Below the pieces are notes generated by a model. That model worked only from the letters and a program-made list of their open reading frames with translations, had not been told where the DNA came from and did no database searches. A DNA stretch of 64,000 bases. Source: an uncultured Nodularia sp. Lineage in GTDB: Bacteria > Cyanobacteriota > Cyanobacteriia > Cyanobacteriales > Nostocaceae. Made by a program: the position numbers and the translations under genes. Within the stretch, counting starts at the first letter, position 1. Every line of letters begins with the position of its first letter. The stretch lies in contig CAIWDD010000023.1 in NCBI GenBank assembly GCA_903911355.1, forward strand, positions 1 to 64,000, given 5' to 3'. Below, one piece after another: positions 17,734 to 27,649 of this stretch.

Positions 17734-19356
17734 ATGTCAGATTCATCAAAAAAACTATTTCGTGAGGAATCTCTAGAACGCCTATCTTCACCAGAAAGGC
17801 TCGACCAACTCATGAATGTTGTCAATCCCAGAGCTTGGATACCATTAGCGGGATTGACATCTTTAGTTGCAGTAGCCGCAGTGTGGAGTGTCGTTGGTCG
17901 CCTTCCCCTCACAGTTACTGGACAAGGTGTGTTGCTATATCCCCGCAGTGTCATCCAATTGCAAGCACCTGGTGATGGGACAGTAGTTGAACTTCAGGTT
18001 CAACCAGGGGATGAAGTAAAAAAAGGAGACATCATCGGACTGATCAGCCAACCTTCCCTAGAAAAGCAACTAGAGCAAGAAAAACAAAAGCTGACAGAAT
18101 TATTGACTCAAGCACAAGAGAGTAACTTAGCACTCAAAACTAGACTAGCTTCGGAGAGGACAAATCTTGCCAAACAACAGGCTAACCTCAAACTTAGCTT
18201 AGAGCGAGAGTCTATCATGCCAACGTTACGCCAAAAAAATCTGATCCTATTGGCCCAAAGTCGTGAAGTGATTGAAAAACGACTGAGTAATGACGAACGA
18301 GTTTTACCAAGTCTGCGTCAAAGAAGTCTTGAATCTCTTCAACAAAGAAGAGAAGGTCTCAATGATCGCATAGAGGAAATTAATAAATTGCTACCCCAGC
18401 TGGGAACACAGCTAGCAGCTCGCCGCCAATTGTATGAACAAAAAATTGTCAGTGCGGATCTGATGTTAAGTGCTCAAAGAGAATACTTTGATAGTCTAGC
18501 CCGACTCTCGGATCTTGAAGCCCAACAGAAACAGCTACAACTAGAACAGGTAAATACAGAACGACAGTATTTAGACGCGATCAACCAAAGTAACGAACTC
18601 AAGGTTAAACTGCAAGAAAATCAAGTGCAGCAAGTTGATCTGGAAAGACAATACCAGCAAAGCCTGAATACCATTGACGAGATCAATAGCAAACTGCAAG
18701 AAGTTACTAGTCAACTAGCCAGATTAGATCAAGAAGAATTAGAAACACAGATTAATAGAAAGAATAATATCGAAGATGTGAGAAGAAGAATAGCTCAACT
18801 AGAAAGAGAAATAGAATTAAAGAGCCGAATTATCAGTGATTATGATGGAACAGTTCTAGAATTATCAGTTTTGCCAGGGCAAATAGTATCTGGAGGCTCT
18901 CGTCTGGGGGCGATTAATTCCAAAGGTACTGATGCCAAACTCATGAGCGTTATGTACTTTGCTGATAAGGATGGTAAGCAAATTCAACAGGGAATGGAAG
19001 TGCAAGTTACCCCTAGTCTAGTCAAGCGAGAAAGATTTGGCGGCATTCTAGGGAATGTCACAACCATTACACCATTTCCCGTGACTGTACAAGATATGTC
19101 AACCATGATCGGCAACCAAAATCTAGCTGAAAGTCTAGCTCAAAGTCTAGCTGCAGGGGGGGGGAATGCCCCGATACAAGTTTTTGCCGAACTGGAAACC
19201 GACAATACTAAGAGTGGCTATCAATGGTCTTCTTCTCAAGGACCTGACATCCAACTATCTCCGGGGACTACAGTACAAGTTCGGGTCAAGGTAGCAGAAA
19301 TTGCACCCATAGCCTACGTTATTCCCATCTTTAGATCCATTACTGGTATTTATTAG
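17734..19356 (+). CDS. HlyD-family adaptor of the NHLP bacteriocin exporter
   Basis: 540 residues. One N-terminal membrane segment (AWIPLAGLTSLVAVAAVW, near residues 34-51) is followed by a biotinyl-lipoyl-like hairpin (VIQLQAPGDGTVVELQVQPG). A long coiled coil spans about 105-360, rich in Gln/Glu/Leu heptads. The second lipoyl half (SDYDGTVLELSVLPGQIV) leads to a beta-barrel end (SPGTTVQVRVKVAEIAPIAYVIP). This is the periplasmic adaptor that links an inner-membrane ABC exporter to an outer-membrane channel; no TolC-type gene is present here. Six bases separate it from the downstream peptidase-ABC gene, so they are co-translated. Size and context match NHLP system secretion proteins. Confidence 0.92.
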   Translation: MSDSSKKLFREESLERLSSPERLDQLMNVVNPRAWIPLAGLTSLVAVAAVWSVVGRLPLTVTGQGVLLYPRSVIQLQAPGDGTVVELQVQPGDEVKKGDIIGLISQPSLEKQLEQEKQKLTELLTQAQESNLALKTRLASERTNLAKQQANLKLSLERESIMPTLRQKNLILLAQSREVIEKRLSNDERVLPSLRQRSLESLQQRREGLNDRIEEINKLLPQLGTQLAARRQLYEQKIVSADLMLSAQREYFDSLARLSDLEAQQKQLQLEQVNTERQYLDAINQSNELKVKLQENQVQQVDLERQYQQSLNTIDEINSKLQEVTSQLARLDQEELETQINRKNNIEDVRRRIAQLEREIELKSRIISDYDGTVLELSVLPGQIVSGGSRLGAINSKGTDAKLMSVMYFADKDGKQIQQGMEVQVTPSLVKRERFGGILGNVTTITPFPVTVQDMSTMIGNQNLAESLAQSLAAGGGNAPIQVFAELETDNTKSGYQWSSSQGPDIQLSPGTTVQVRVKVAEIAPIAYVIPIFRSITGIY

Positions 19357-19362
19357 TAGATT

Positions 19363-21573
19363 ATGTCCATAGCATTTATTTCTAACTTGATTAGACCGGA
19401 TAATGGCGGTCGAGTCCGAACTCCCACCTTGCTGCAAATGGAAGCGGTAGAATGTGGGGCCGCAGCACTTGGCATTATCTTGGGCTATTACCGTCGGACA
19501 GTTCCCTTAACAGAATTGCGGCGAGAATGTGGAGTATCTAGAGATGGTAGCAAAGCCTCTAACGTACTCAAAGCAGCTCGGTTGTACGGTTTAAATGCCA
19601 AAGGATTTAGAAAATCTTTGGCAGATGTGCAGAAAATTAAACCTCCTTTTATCGTCTTCTGGAACTTCAACCACTTTTTAGTAGTGGAGGGGTTTGTTGG
19701 TAAAACCGTGTATCTCAACGATCCCGGAGATGGTCGCCGAAAGGTTACCTTTGAAGAATTTGACCAAGGGTTCACAGGGGTAGTCCTGGTGATGGAACCC
19801 GGACCAGAGTTTAAGAAGGGTGGTAAGAAAAAAGGGATTCTCTCTGCATTAGCCTCACGCTTGCAAACTTCCCGCACAGCGATTATTTTTTCCTTGGTTG
19901 CAGGATTACTGCTGACAATTCCTCGCCTGGCTGTACCTGCCTTTACCCAAGTCTTTATCGATGAAGTTATAGTTCAAAATCGTACTGATTGGCTGCGTCC
20001 CCTATTGTTGGGTATGGTGGTAGCAGCCTTACTGCGGGGGCTGTTGGCTCGCTTGCGGCTCTCCTATCTGCGAAAATTACTACTGAAACTGTCAGTTACC
20101 ATGTCCGGTCAGTTTCTCTGGCATACCATCCGCTTACCAGTGGCGTTTTATGCTCAACGCTTTGCGGGGGAAATTAGTAGTCGGGCCCAACTGAATAATA
20201 AGGTGGCGGAGGTTCTATCAGGACGTTTGGCTACCACGGCTATAGACTCCATCATGATGGTGCTTTATGCCGTGATTATGTTCTTCTACGATCCAGTGTT
20301 AACCCTAATTGCCATTCTCTTTGCTTCAGCTAACTTTATTGCCTTGCAAGCCCTCTCCCGTAACCGAGTAGATGCCAACATTAGATTATCTCAAGAAACA
20401 GGAAAAGTAGCTGGAGTAGCTATTAGTGGTATTCAAAGTATTGAAACAGTTAAAGCTAGTGGTTTAGAGTCTGACTTATTTTCTAAGTTTGCTGGTTACT
20501 ATGCCAAAAGCATCAACGCCCAGCAGCAATTAGGACTGTCTAGCGGTATCCTGGGTAGCTTACCGACAGTCTTAACCTCACTAGCTGTCACCTCAATTCT
20601 AGTGGTAGGAGGATTTAGGGTTATGGAAGGAAGCCTGAGCATTGGGGCACTTATTGCCTACCAAGCTCTGACTGAGCAATTTCTCCAACCTGTGAATGAA
20701 TTAGTCAACTTTGGTAGCACCCTACAAGACTTACAAGCGGACTTAAACCGTCTTGATGATGTTTTAGAGAACCCAGTAGATACCGAAGCCCAGCGAGAAG
20801 TTGATCAACAAAACTTGACGCCAGCATACACCCAAGAGTCCTTTAAATTACAAGGATATGTAGAACTGCGGGGACTTACCTTTGGCTACAGTCGCTTAGA
20901 AGATCCTCTGATTCAAGATTTAAGTTTGAGCCTAAAACCCGGGGAAAGAGTCGCCTTAGTAGGTGGGAGTGGTTCAGGTAAGTCTACCGTGGCTAAGTTA
21001 GTCACCGGACTATACCAACCCTGGTCAGGGGAAATCCTCTTGGATGGGATACCCCGCCAGGAAATTACTCGCCCCATTCTTGCCAATTCCCTGGCGATGG
21101 TAGAGCAAGAAATCTTTCTGTTTGCGGGTACTGTGCGCGAAAATCTCACTCTTTGGGATTCAACTGTACCCGAAGAAGATCTAGTCAGAGCTTGTGAAGA
21201 TGCCGCTATCCATGATTTGATTCTGAATATGCCTGGCGGGTATAATAGCCAACTCACTGAGGGGGGGATGAATTTAAGTGGAGGACAGCGTCAGCGGTTG
21301 GAAATTGCCCGTGCTCTGGTGAGAAACCCGGCTGTATTAGTTCTTGATGAAGCAACTAGTGCTCTGGATGCCCAAACCGAGTTGATCATTGACAGAAACC
21401 TGCGCCGGCGGGGTTGCTCTTGTATCGTTGTGGCTCACAGACTCAGTACTATTCGTGATTGCGATGAAATTATTGTCTTATCGCGGGGGAAAGTAGTACA
21501 GCGGGGTACTCACGAAGAATTACGCAGTCGCCCTGGAGTCTATACACGCTTAATTGGTACTCAGGAAGGATAA
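19363..21573 (+). CDS. NHLP-type peptidase-containing ABC exporter (C39 peptidase/permease/ATPase)
   Basis: 736 residues. An N-terminal C39 peptidase has all three expected residues: Cys in TLLQMEAVECGAAALG, His in WNFNHFLVVEG and Asp in YLNDPGDGRR. A six-helix permease spans about 165-470. The ATPase carries Walker A GGSGSGKST, signature LSGGQRQR and Walker B VLVLDEATSALD. The peptidase cuts after Gly-Gly in the leader while the permease exports the core. Both precursors in this window end their leaders in AGG, so both are likely clients. It lies between HlyD (6 nt upstream) and the partner ABC gene (2 nt downstream). The enzyme appears fully intact. Confidence 0.95.
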   Translation: MSIAFISNLIRPDNGGRVRTPTLLQMEAVECGAAALGIILGYYRRTVPLTELRRECGVSRDGSKASNVLKAARLYGLNAKGFRKSLADVQKIKPPFIVFWNFNHFLVVEGFVGKTVYLNDPGDGRRKVTFEEFDQGFTGVVLVMEPGPEFKKGGKKKGILSALASRLQTSRTAIIFSLVAGLLLTIPRLAVPAFTQVFIDEVIVQNRTDWLRPLLLGMVVAALLRGLLARLRLSYLRKLLLKLSVTMSGQFLWHTIRLPVAFYAQRFAGEISSRAQLNNKVAEVLSGRLATTAIDSIMMVLYAVIMFFYDPVLTLIAILFASANFIALQALSRNRVDANIRLSQETGKVAGVAISGIQSIETVKASGLESDLFSKFAGYYAKSINAQQQLGLSSGILGSLPTVLTSLAVTSILVVGGFRVMEGSLSIGALIAYQALTEQFLQPVNELVNFGSTLQDLQADLNRLDDVLENPVDTEAQREVDQQNLTPAYTQESFKLQGYVELRGLTFGYSRLEDPLIQDLSLSLKPGERVALVGGSGSGKSTVAKLVTGLYQPWSGEILLDGIPRQEITRPILANSLAMVEQEIFLFAGTVRENLTLWDSTVPEEDLVRACEDAAIHDLILNMPGGYNSQLTEGGMNLSGGQRQRLEIARALVRNPAVLVLDEATSALDAQTELIIDRNLRRRGCSCIVVAHRLSTIRDCDEIIVLSRGKVVQRGTHEELRSRPGVYTRLIGTQEG

Positions 21574-21575
21574 AT

Positions 21576-24509
21576 ATGACTATTGCTCGGCAACAAGGAC
21601 GCATCGTTAAAGGTAATGAACCCTTGCTTTTAAATGACCCTGAGAAAATTTGGTTTGTTAAATCAGGGTCTCTAGTCTTGCATGGTATCTTGGTGGAAAA
21701 CTCACAGGTCAAAGGTAATCGCCGCTTTTTGTTTAATGTAGGTGCTGGAGAAGCTCTCTTCGGCGCTAGTTTAGCACCAAGTAGCCAATATCAAGAGTTT
21801 AGAGGCATTTTGGCAGTAGCATTAGAAGAAACTGAACTGCTGGAACTACCATTCGAGGAGTTGCTAGGGCAAGTTAAAGATGGCAACTGGGAGGCGATCG
21901 CTCTCATCGAAGGGTGGTGTTATCACTTAGGAGAATGGCTAAAACAGCATCACCAAGTGACAAGCAATAGCATTGTAGTAGAAGGAACTCACTACATATC
22001 CTTACTGAAAGAGCAAACCCTTGTACCCCCTCAATCTTCCGCAAGTAATGGCAAAAAAAGACACAATATCCCGTGGGTAGTCTGTCAACAAGGTAGAACT
22101 CGCTGGCGAGGAATAGAAGACCTAATCATAGATAGTTCTTCCCCCCCCATACCCCTGGTAGGTGGTACTTGGTTGGCAGCAGAAAATTCGGTTGAAGTTT
22201 ATACTATACCCCTGGAAGAACTAGAACAGGTGAACCAGTTACCGGCAAGTTTAGCCCTATTACACACTTACTTTTTTCACCTGTTTAATCTTTTAGAGCA
22301 GCAGCAGATAGAGTCGGAATTTCGGCGTTTCCAGCAAAGGCAAGAGTTTAACCGCCGGATGATTGAAAGTTCCCTAGAAGAACTAACTTCAATCTTAGAA
22401 CCGCAACAAGCAACATTTCTACCAGAAGGAACTCCTTTACTGATAGCGGCGGGGGCCGTAGGTAGATTCATGGGTATTAAAATTCTTCCCCCGGCAGAGT
22501 CAGAAGACCTGGAACGGGTGCAAGATCCCCTAGAAGCAATCGCCCGAGCTTCCCAATGCCGAACCCGTCGAGTATTGCTCACAGGGGAATGGTGGAAACA
22601 GGAACACGACGCTTTGTTAGCCTACACTCAGGCTAATCAACCGGTGGCTTTATTACCAGATCGAAAGCATTCTTATCTGTTATTCGATCCTGAGACCTTA
22701 AGTAAAATTCCCGTCAATGCTAACATTATCGCCAACATCAAACCGGAAGCCTATGTATTTTATCGGCCCCTACCGCCGTTGATCACTAAAGCCATAGATA
22801 TTTTCCGTTTTGGCATCAAAGGGTATGAAAAAGATGTAGCACTAATACTAATCTTGGGTATTTTAGGCTCACTGCTGGGGATGGTGACTCCCCAAGCAAC
22901 GGCAATTTTAGTTAATGATGCTATTCCCGACAGCGATCGCTCTTTATTACTACAACTGGGACTAGGTTTATTTGCTGCTGCTTTGGGAAAAGCCACCTTT
23001 GAATTAGCACAACAGATTATTACCTTAAGAGTAGAAAATGCCGCTGATGCTGCTCTACAACCTGCTTTATGGGATCGCATCCTCAAATTAAGTCCCGGGT
23101 TTTTTCGCCAGTATGCCTCTGGGGATCTTGTGAATCGTCTTTTAGCGGTGAGTGAAATTCGCAGTCAATTAAGCGGCTCTACCCAACGCACACTCTTAAC
23201 CGGAGTCTTTGCACTCCTCAACTTAGGGCTGATGTTTATCTATAGCTGGAAACTGGCTTTAGTGGGTATTGGTATAACGGTCTTAGTGATTATCGTGACG
23301 GTGATTTCCAGCCGGATGTTAATCTCCAAACAGAGAAAACAACAAGAATTAGATGGAGAGATTGATGGATTTACAGTAGAACTAATCAACGGTGTAGCTA
23401 AACTGCGCGTGGCTGCTGCCGAGGAAAGAGGATTTGCCGCATGGGCAAGAAAATATAGTTATCGAGCCAAATTACAATCAGGAGTTCAAGGAATTAATGA
23501 TAGTTTAACAGTTTTCAACGAAGCCCTATCTATGGTCAGTTCCATACTGATCTTTTGGTTTGCCATTCTCTTTATTCAGATGGCGGCGCTTCAGAGAAAC
23601 CCCAGCGGACTATCAGCAGGGGCATTTTTGGCGTTTAATTCCGCCTTTGGCGTGTTTATTGGCAGTGCCACAGATATTAGTAATACTCTGACTGATATTT
23701 TGGAAGTGGTTCCTTTGTGGCAACGAGCCAAAACAATTCTCCAAACAGAACTAGAATCAGATCCCACCAAAGCTGATCCCGGGCGACTGACCGGCCGGAT
23801 TGCTCTAGATCACGTCACCTTTCGCTATCGGGAAGATGGTCCGCTCACCCTGGATGATGTCAGCATCCATGCAGAACCGGGAGAATTTATTGCTATAGTC
23901 GGACCGAGTGGCAGTGGTAAGTCCACAGTATTTCGCCTGTTGTTGGGCTTTGAGACTCCCGCCAGCGGCACAATTTATTACGATGGACAAGATTTAGCCG
24001 GGCTGGATATGCCAGCAGTACGACGACAATTAGGTGTAGTACTGCAAAATGTCCGCATTTCTTCCGCCCCCATCTTTGATAGTATTACATCGGGGGCTTT
24101 AGTCACCCTAGATGAAGCCTGGGAAGCAGCCCGCATGGCGGGATTTGATGCGGATGTTAAGGCTATGCCTATGGGAATGCACACGGTGATTAGTGAAGGG
24201 GGAACTAACCTTTCTGGGGGACAAAGACAAAGGCTATTAATTGCTCGGTCACTGGTTTTAAAACCTAAAGTTCTGTTGATGGATGAGGCTACTAGCGCTT
24301 TGGATAATCAAACCCAAGCCATTGTCACTCAAAGTTTAGATCAAATGAACGCCACTCGTATTGTCATCGCCCACCGTCTGAGCACTATTCGCAATGCTGA
24401 CCGCATTTATGTTGTGGAAGCAGGTCGGGTGGTACAGGTAGGAAATTATGATCAATTGGTGCAGGAGGATGGATTATTTGCCAACTTGGTAGCGCGACAG
24501 TTGGATTAG
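21576..24509 (+). CDS. NHLM-type ABC transporter partner protein (permease/ATPase with sensor-like N-terminus)
   Basis: 977 residues. The first 120 form a cNMP/cupin-like beta barrel (IWFVKSGSLVLHG, FLFNVGAGEALFGASL). The next 280 are a poorly conserved segment that replaces a peptidase domain. A permease spans about 415-700, and the ATPase has Walker A GPSGSGKST, signature LSGGQRQR and Walker B VLLMDEATSALD. There is no C39 catalytic cysteine, so it cannot itself cleave leaders. In NHLP systems such a protein pairs with the peptidase-containing exporter, probably as a heterodimer. It starts 2 nt after the exporter stop and ends the operon before a bidirectional hairpin terminator. Confidence 0.92.
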   Translation: MTIARQQGRIVKGNEPLLLNDPEKIWFVKSGSLVLHGILVENSQVKGNRRFLFNVGAGEALFGASLAPSSQYQEFRGILAVALEETELLELPFEELLGQVKDGNWEAIALIEGWCYHLGEWLKQHHQVTSNSIVVEGTHYISLLKEQTLVPPQSSASNGKKRHNIPWVVCQQGRTRWRGIEDLIIDSSSPPIPLVGGTWLAAENSVEVYTIPLEELEQVNQLPASLALLHTYFFHLFNLLEQQQIESEFRRFQQRQEFNRRMIESSLEELTSILEPQQATFLPEGTPLLIAAGAVGRFMGIKILPPAESEDLERVQDPLEAIARASQCRTRRVLLTGEWWKQEHDALLAYTQANQPVALLPDRKHSYLLFDPETLSKIPVNANIIANIKPEAYVFYRPLPPLITKAIDIFRFGIKGYEKDVALILILGILGSLLGMVTPQATAILVNDAIPDSDRSLLLQLGLGLFAAALGKATFELAQQIITLRVENAADAALQPALWDRILKLSPGFFRQYASGDLVNRLLAVSEIRSQLSGSTQRTLLTGVFALLNLGLMFIYSWKLALVGIGITVLVIIVTVISSRMLISKQRKQQELDGEIDGFTVELINGVAKLRVAAAEERGFAAWARKYSYRAKLQSGVQGINDSLTVFNEALSMVSSILIFWFAILFIQMAALQRNPSGLSAGAFLAFNSAFGVFIGSATDISNTLTDILEVVPLWQRAKTILQTELESDPTKADPGRLTGRIALDHVTFRYREDGPLTLDDVSIHAEPGEFIAIVGPSGSGKSTVFRLLLGFETPASGTIYYDGQDLAGLDMPAVRRQLGVVLQNVRISSAPIFDSITSGALVTLDEAWEAARMAGFDADVKAMPMGMHTVISEGGTNLSGGQRQRLLIARSLVLKPKVLLMDEATSALDNQTQAIVTQSLDQMNATRIVIAHRLSTIRNADRIYVVEAGRVVQVGNYDQLVQEDGLFANLVARQLD

Positions 24510-24519
24510 TTCTTGACCT

Positions 24520-24541
24520 GTTGCAGAGATTCCTCTGCAAC
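24520..24541. terminator. Bidirectional hairpin between convergent operons
   Basis: GTTGCAGAG-ATTC-CTCTGCAAC is a perfect 9-bp stem with a tetraloop, in the 40-bp gap between the ABC operon and the flavoprotein gene that converges on it. The T-rich flank is weak (CCCTTGTTTAAAA), but position and stability support a shared terminator. Confidence 0.65.
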
Positions 24542-24549
24542 GCCCTTGT

Positions 24550-26037
24550 TTAAAAGCGGTCATATCTACCCGGAGCTAAGATATTTTTAGGATCAAGGTT
24601 TTGTTTGAGATTCCTCATAAATTGGGCATAATCATCTTGTGCCGGAGGTAAAGAATTCATAGATTGAATTCCTAATCGGTCGGGGATGTATCCAGCTGCT
24701 AACAACCACTCTAGTAATTGATCATGACAGGCCATGGCTTGTGTGTCGGCCTCTGATACCTCCCGATCATACATAATGGCTATAAACAGGCGTACAGTCC
24801 TAGCTGATATACAGTTCATGCCCAAATTTGGCTCAAACTGATAAAGTTTAATTGTAGAAGCAATCACTTCTAAGGCTTCAACTATTTGTTGACCATCAAA
24901 GGGAAACAATAGGCACAGCCATACTACGCCACATTGATCCCGGTCAGGATTAAGATCCTGGGGAATTTTGGTTTTTTTACGCCAATAGGTACTTCTAATA
25001 TTCTCATCATCGGGTATGCCTAATCCATCTGCTTGTGGATCTGTCTGGTCAAAATCCACTGGCTGTAATTCCTGGGGTAAGGTTTCTGCAACTATTTGAC
25101 GTTGTGCTAAACCTTCCCCTTGGCTGTTAGCAAATAATGAACCACCGGCAAACCAAGGTTCTATTCCTTTCATCTCTTGTAAGGATAAGGGTGTTTTACC
25201 CTGAGTTACTTTCCAAGGGTATCTTCCTTGTTTGGCTATGACTTTATAACAATTCCAGATGTAAAAACAACTCTCTGGAATGGTTCCTTGCAGGATTAAA
25301 GTTTGCACACTATCCAGTAGTCTGGCTAAATCTGCATAATCATTAACTCGACAGCTAAAGGTCTGGTAATATTTAGGTATGGGTAGCAGCCAGACCGTCA
25401 TTTGGGTGACAATTCCCAGGTTAGACTGGGTGAAAATTCCATCTAAATAAGGACCAACCCCCCAACGTGCAAGGCGAGTGGTTTGAGCATCACCAAAGCG
25501 ACCAAATCCAGTATGAATACATTCTCCAGTTGGTAAGATCACTTCTAATCCGCAAACATGAGCAAAGCGATCGCCTAAAGGACCTGAACCGTCTCCCCTT
25601 TCTAAGGTGTTACCGATGACGCTAGCTTCAGGCGGTCCACCAATGACAGAAAGAAATAAATTAGATTTTACGGACTGGAGATACTCATAAACCTGACGAA
25701 AAGTTACCCCGGGTTGTACTGTAATATAAGCAAGTTTTTCATTGTAGTCAATAATTTGATTCAGCCTTCCCAAGTCCATAATCACATTGCCATCTTGGGG
25801 GGGAACCCTGGAACCAAAGCCCCAATTTTTACCGCCACTAATGGGATAAATTGCTGTTCTGTATTCATTGGCAATTCTAATGCATTCTTGTACTTGGGAG
25901 CGATCGCCCGGTCTAATTATTGCTAGTACGCGCTGTTTAGTGGCAAAGGTGGCAGTGGCAGCAGCATCAATTATATGATGTTCTGTTAATACGTTCTCTG
26001 CTCCTAGAATCTTTTCCCAGGCTTGTAATACTTCCAT
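24550..26037 (-). CDS. VAO-family FAD-linked oxidoreductase (4-cresol dehydrogenase-like)
   Basis: 495 residues. An N-terminal PCMH-type FAD-binding domain shows AIIRPGDRSQVQECIRIANE, YPISGGKNWGFGSRVPPQDG and the FAD-contacting GNTLERGDGSGPLGDRF. A substrate domain follows, ending in NLKQNLDPKNILAPGRY, the usual C-terminus of the vanillyl-alcohol-oxidase/4-cresol-dehydrogenase family. These enzymes oxidise phenolic side chains by hydride transfer to FAD. Candidate substrates here are Tyr or Trp of the processed peptide (precursor 2 core begins FYY), or a small phenol. It is the last gene of the right minus-strand arm, 18 nt after the halogenase. Peptide oxidation is an inference. Confidence 0.88.
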   Translation of the reverse strand: MEVLQAWEKILGAENVLTEHHIIDAAATATFATKQRVLAIIRPGDRSQVQECIRIANEYRTAIYPISGGKNWGFGSRVPPQDGNVIMDLGRLNQIIDYNEKLAYITVQPGVTFRQVYEYLQSVKSNLFLSVIGGPPEASVIGNTLERGDGSGPLGDRFAHVCGLEVILPTGECIHTGFGRFGDAQTTRLARWGVGPYLDGIFTQSNLGIVTQMTVWLLPIPKYYQTFSCRVNDYADLARLLDSVQTLILQGTIPESCFYIWNCYKVIAKQGRYPWKVTQGKTPLSLQEMKGIEPWFAGGSLFANSQGEGLAQRQIVAETLPQELQPVDFDQTDPQADGLGIPDDENIRSTYWRKKTKIPQDLNPDRDQCGVVWLCLLFPFDGQQIVEALEVIASTIKLYQFEPNLGMNCISARTVRLFIAIMYDREVSEADTQAMACHDQLLEWLLAAGYIPDRLGIQSMNSLPPAQDDYAQFMRNLKQNLDPKNILAPGRYDRF

Positions 26038-26055
26038 ATAGTTTCTAATTGGGAT

Positions 26056-27645
26056 TTATTTCATAAACAGATTCGTTAATGTATGTCGCTCATGGATATC
26101 TCTGAGGTAATCAATATGATTTGGCAACTGGTTCTTTAATTCTTGAGAATAAGTCTTTAATCGAGCAAATATCTCTGCGGATAAATTCTCCTGATGGGTG
26201 ACAATAGGTAAAGCTTTTTTAGGTAAATATCCCATCCCTGCTAAAATACATATATAAGAATAATCCCCAAATAGCGGCTGAGACACTGCGGAGAATTTGC
26301 GCTTATGCCACATTATTCGCCATTGTTCTAATCGCTGTTCCAATGATTCAGGAATATTTAATTGATATTTATTAGTTTGCCAAAATGTCGTATCTTCCCT
26401 TTGAGTTAGGCAATAATGCAGGACAATAAAATCACGAATATCTTCATATAACTGCTGCATTGTCCCATTGTAATTTTCCCTCAGGATAGGGTCAAATTGT
26501 TTGTCGGGGAAGTTTTGCACTAAATGAGATAATCCCGCTTCAATTAGATAAATACCTGTAGATTCTAATGGTTCAATAAATCCACTACTTAAGCCAATAC
26601 TCACACAGTTTTTTACCCAACTGTTACGAGTTTTACCTACTCTGATTTGCAGATGTCTCGCTGGATTAGTATATTCCTGCAAGTGATCTCTCAACTCCAT
26701 TTCTGCTTGATCAGGAGAAATAAAAGCACTGGAATAAACGTAACCGTTCCCACTTCTCTCTACCAGTGGTGTATGCCAAGCCCATCCTGTACTTAAGGCT
26801 GTTGATGTTGTGTAAGGATTAATGCCTCCTTGCTTTTTGTTATACTTATCTCCGGCTTCATAAACTACTGGTAGTGCTACAGCGCGATCGCACAATAGGC
26901 AATCACTATAAGAGATAAATGGCTCTTGGAGTGCTTGATTAATTAATCTCCCGCTAAAACCAGAACAATCAATAAATAAATCCCCTGGAATATCACCATG
27001 ATTTTCTGTCACTAAATGTTGAATGAACCCCCTTTGATCTAACTTAACATCTTTGACATTATCAACAATTTGTGTAATCCCTTCTGACTTTCCTTTTTGC
27101 TTCAGATAGGTGGCCAGTAATCCCGCATCTAAATGATAACCATAGTCATTTAATCCGGGGTAAAGGTTTTTATTATTGACGCTCTTTGGTGCTTTGTTAA
27201 ACTCACATAATTCCACAGAGGGGAAACACGTAGTATCAAAAGCTCCTCCTTTTCCTGATAATTTATCTTGCAACCAATAATGAAAAATTGGAATCTCTAA
27301 ATGTGGTGTCCGTAGAATATCAGTTAATGGATGCCAATAAACATCGGTTCCCGGTAACCCTGACCAATTGACGAATTTAATGGCATTTTTAAATGTAGCA
27401 TTACATTTAACCATCCATTGACTTTCTGGAATACCTAATAATTCTAAGGTGTGGGGAAATGTATGAATTGTGGCTTCACCCACTCCAATTGTGCCAATAT
27501 CAGAAGACTCTATTAGTGTAATCTTACAAGGAAGACCTTGACCACCATTCAAGACTTGATTCAAATAGGTTGCAGACAGCCAACCTGCTGAACCACCACC
27601 GAGAATAACTATATTTTGGATTTGTTGAGGATTTGTTAATTTCAT
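26056..27645 (-). CDS. Flavin-dependent tryptophan halogenase
   Basis: About 529 residues from the ATG at 27645, four bases after the oxygenase stop; an earlier in-frame ATG at 27687 would overlap that gene. Motifs: the FAD-binding GGGSAGWLSA at the start; TFKNAIKFVNW, with a lysine in the region of the catalytic Lys of PrnA-like enzymes; GWAWHTPLVERSGNGYVYSS, matching the WxWxIP motif with Thr instead of Ile; and GLSSGFIEPLESTGIYLIEAGL, with the conserved Glu. These FADH2-dependent enzymes make HOCl/HOBr and halogenate Trp, either free or, as in MibH, on a peptide. A flavin reductase partner is not visible. Both precursor cores end in Trp, making peptide C-terminal Trp the natural candidate substrate. 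Confidence 0.93.
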   Translation of the reverse strand: MKLTNPQQIQNIVILGGGSAGWLSATYLNQVLNGGQGLPCKITLIESSDIGTIGVGEATIHTFPHTLELLGIPESQWMVKCNATFKNAIKFVNWSGLPGTDVYWHPLTDILRTPHLEIPIFHYWLQDKLSGKGGAFDTTCFPSVELCEFNKAPKSVNNKNLYPGLNDYGYHLDAGLLATYLKQKGKSEGITQIVDNVKDVKLDQRGFIQHLVTENHGDIPGDLFIDCSGFSGRLINQALQEPFISYSDCLLCDRAVALPVVYEAGDKYNKKQGGINPYTTSTALSTGWAWHTPLVERSGNGYVYSSAFISPDQAEMELRDHLQEYTNPARHLQIRVGKTRNSWVKNCVSIGLSSGFIEPLESTGIYLIEAGLSHLVQNFPDKQFDPILRENYNGTMQQLYEDIRDFIVLHYCLTQREDTTFWQTNKYQLNIPESLEQRLEQWRIMWHKRKFSAVSQPLFGDYSYICILAGMGYLPKKALPIVTHQENLSAEIFARLKTYSQELKNQLPNHIDYLRDIHERHTLTNLFMK

Positions 27646-27649
27646 AAAG

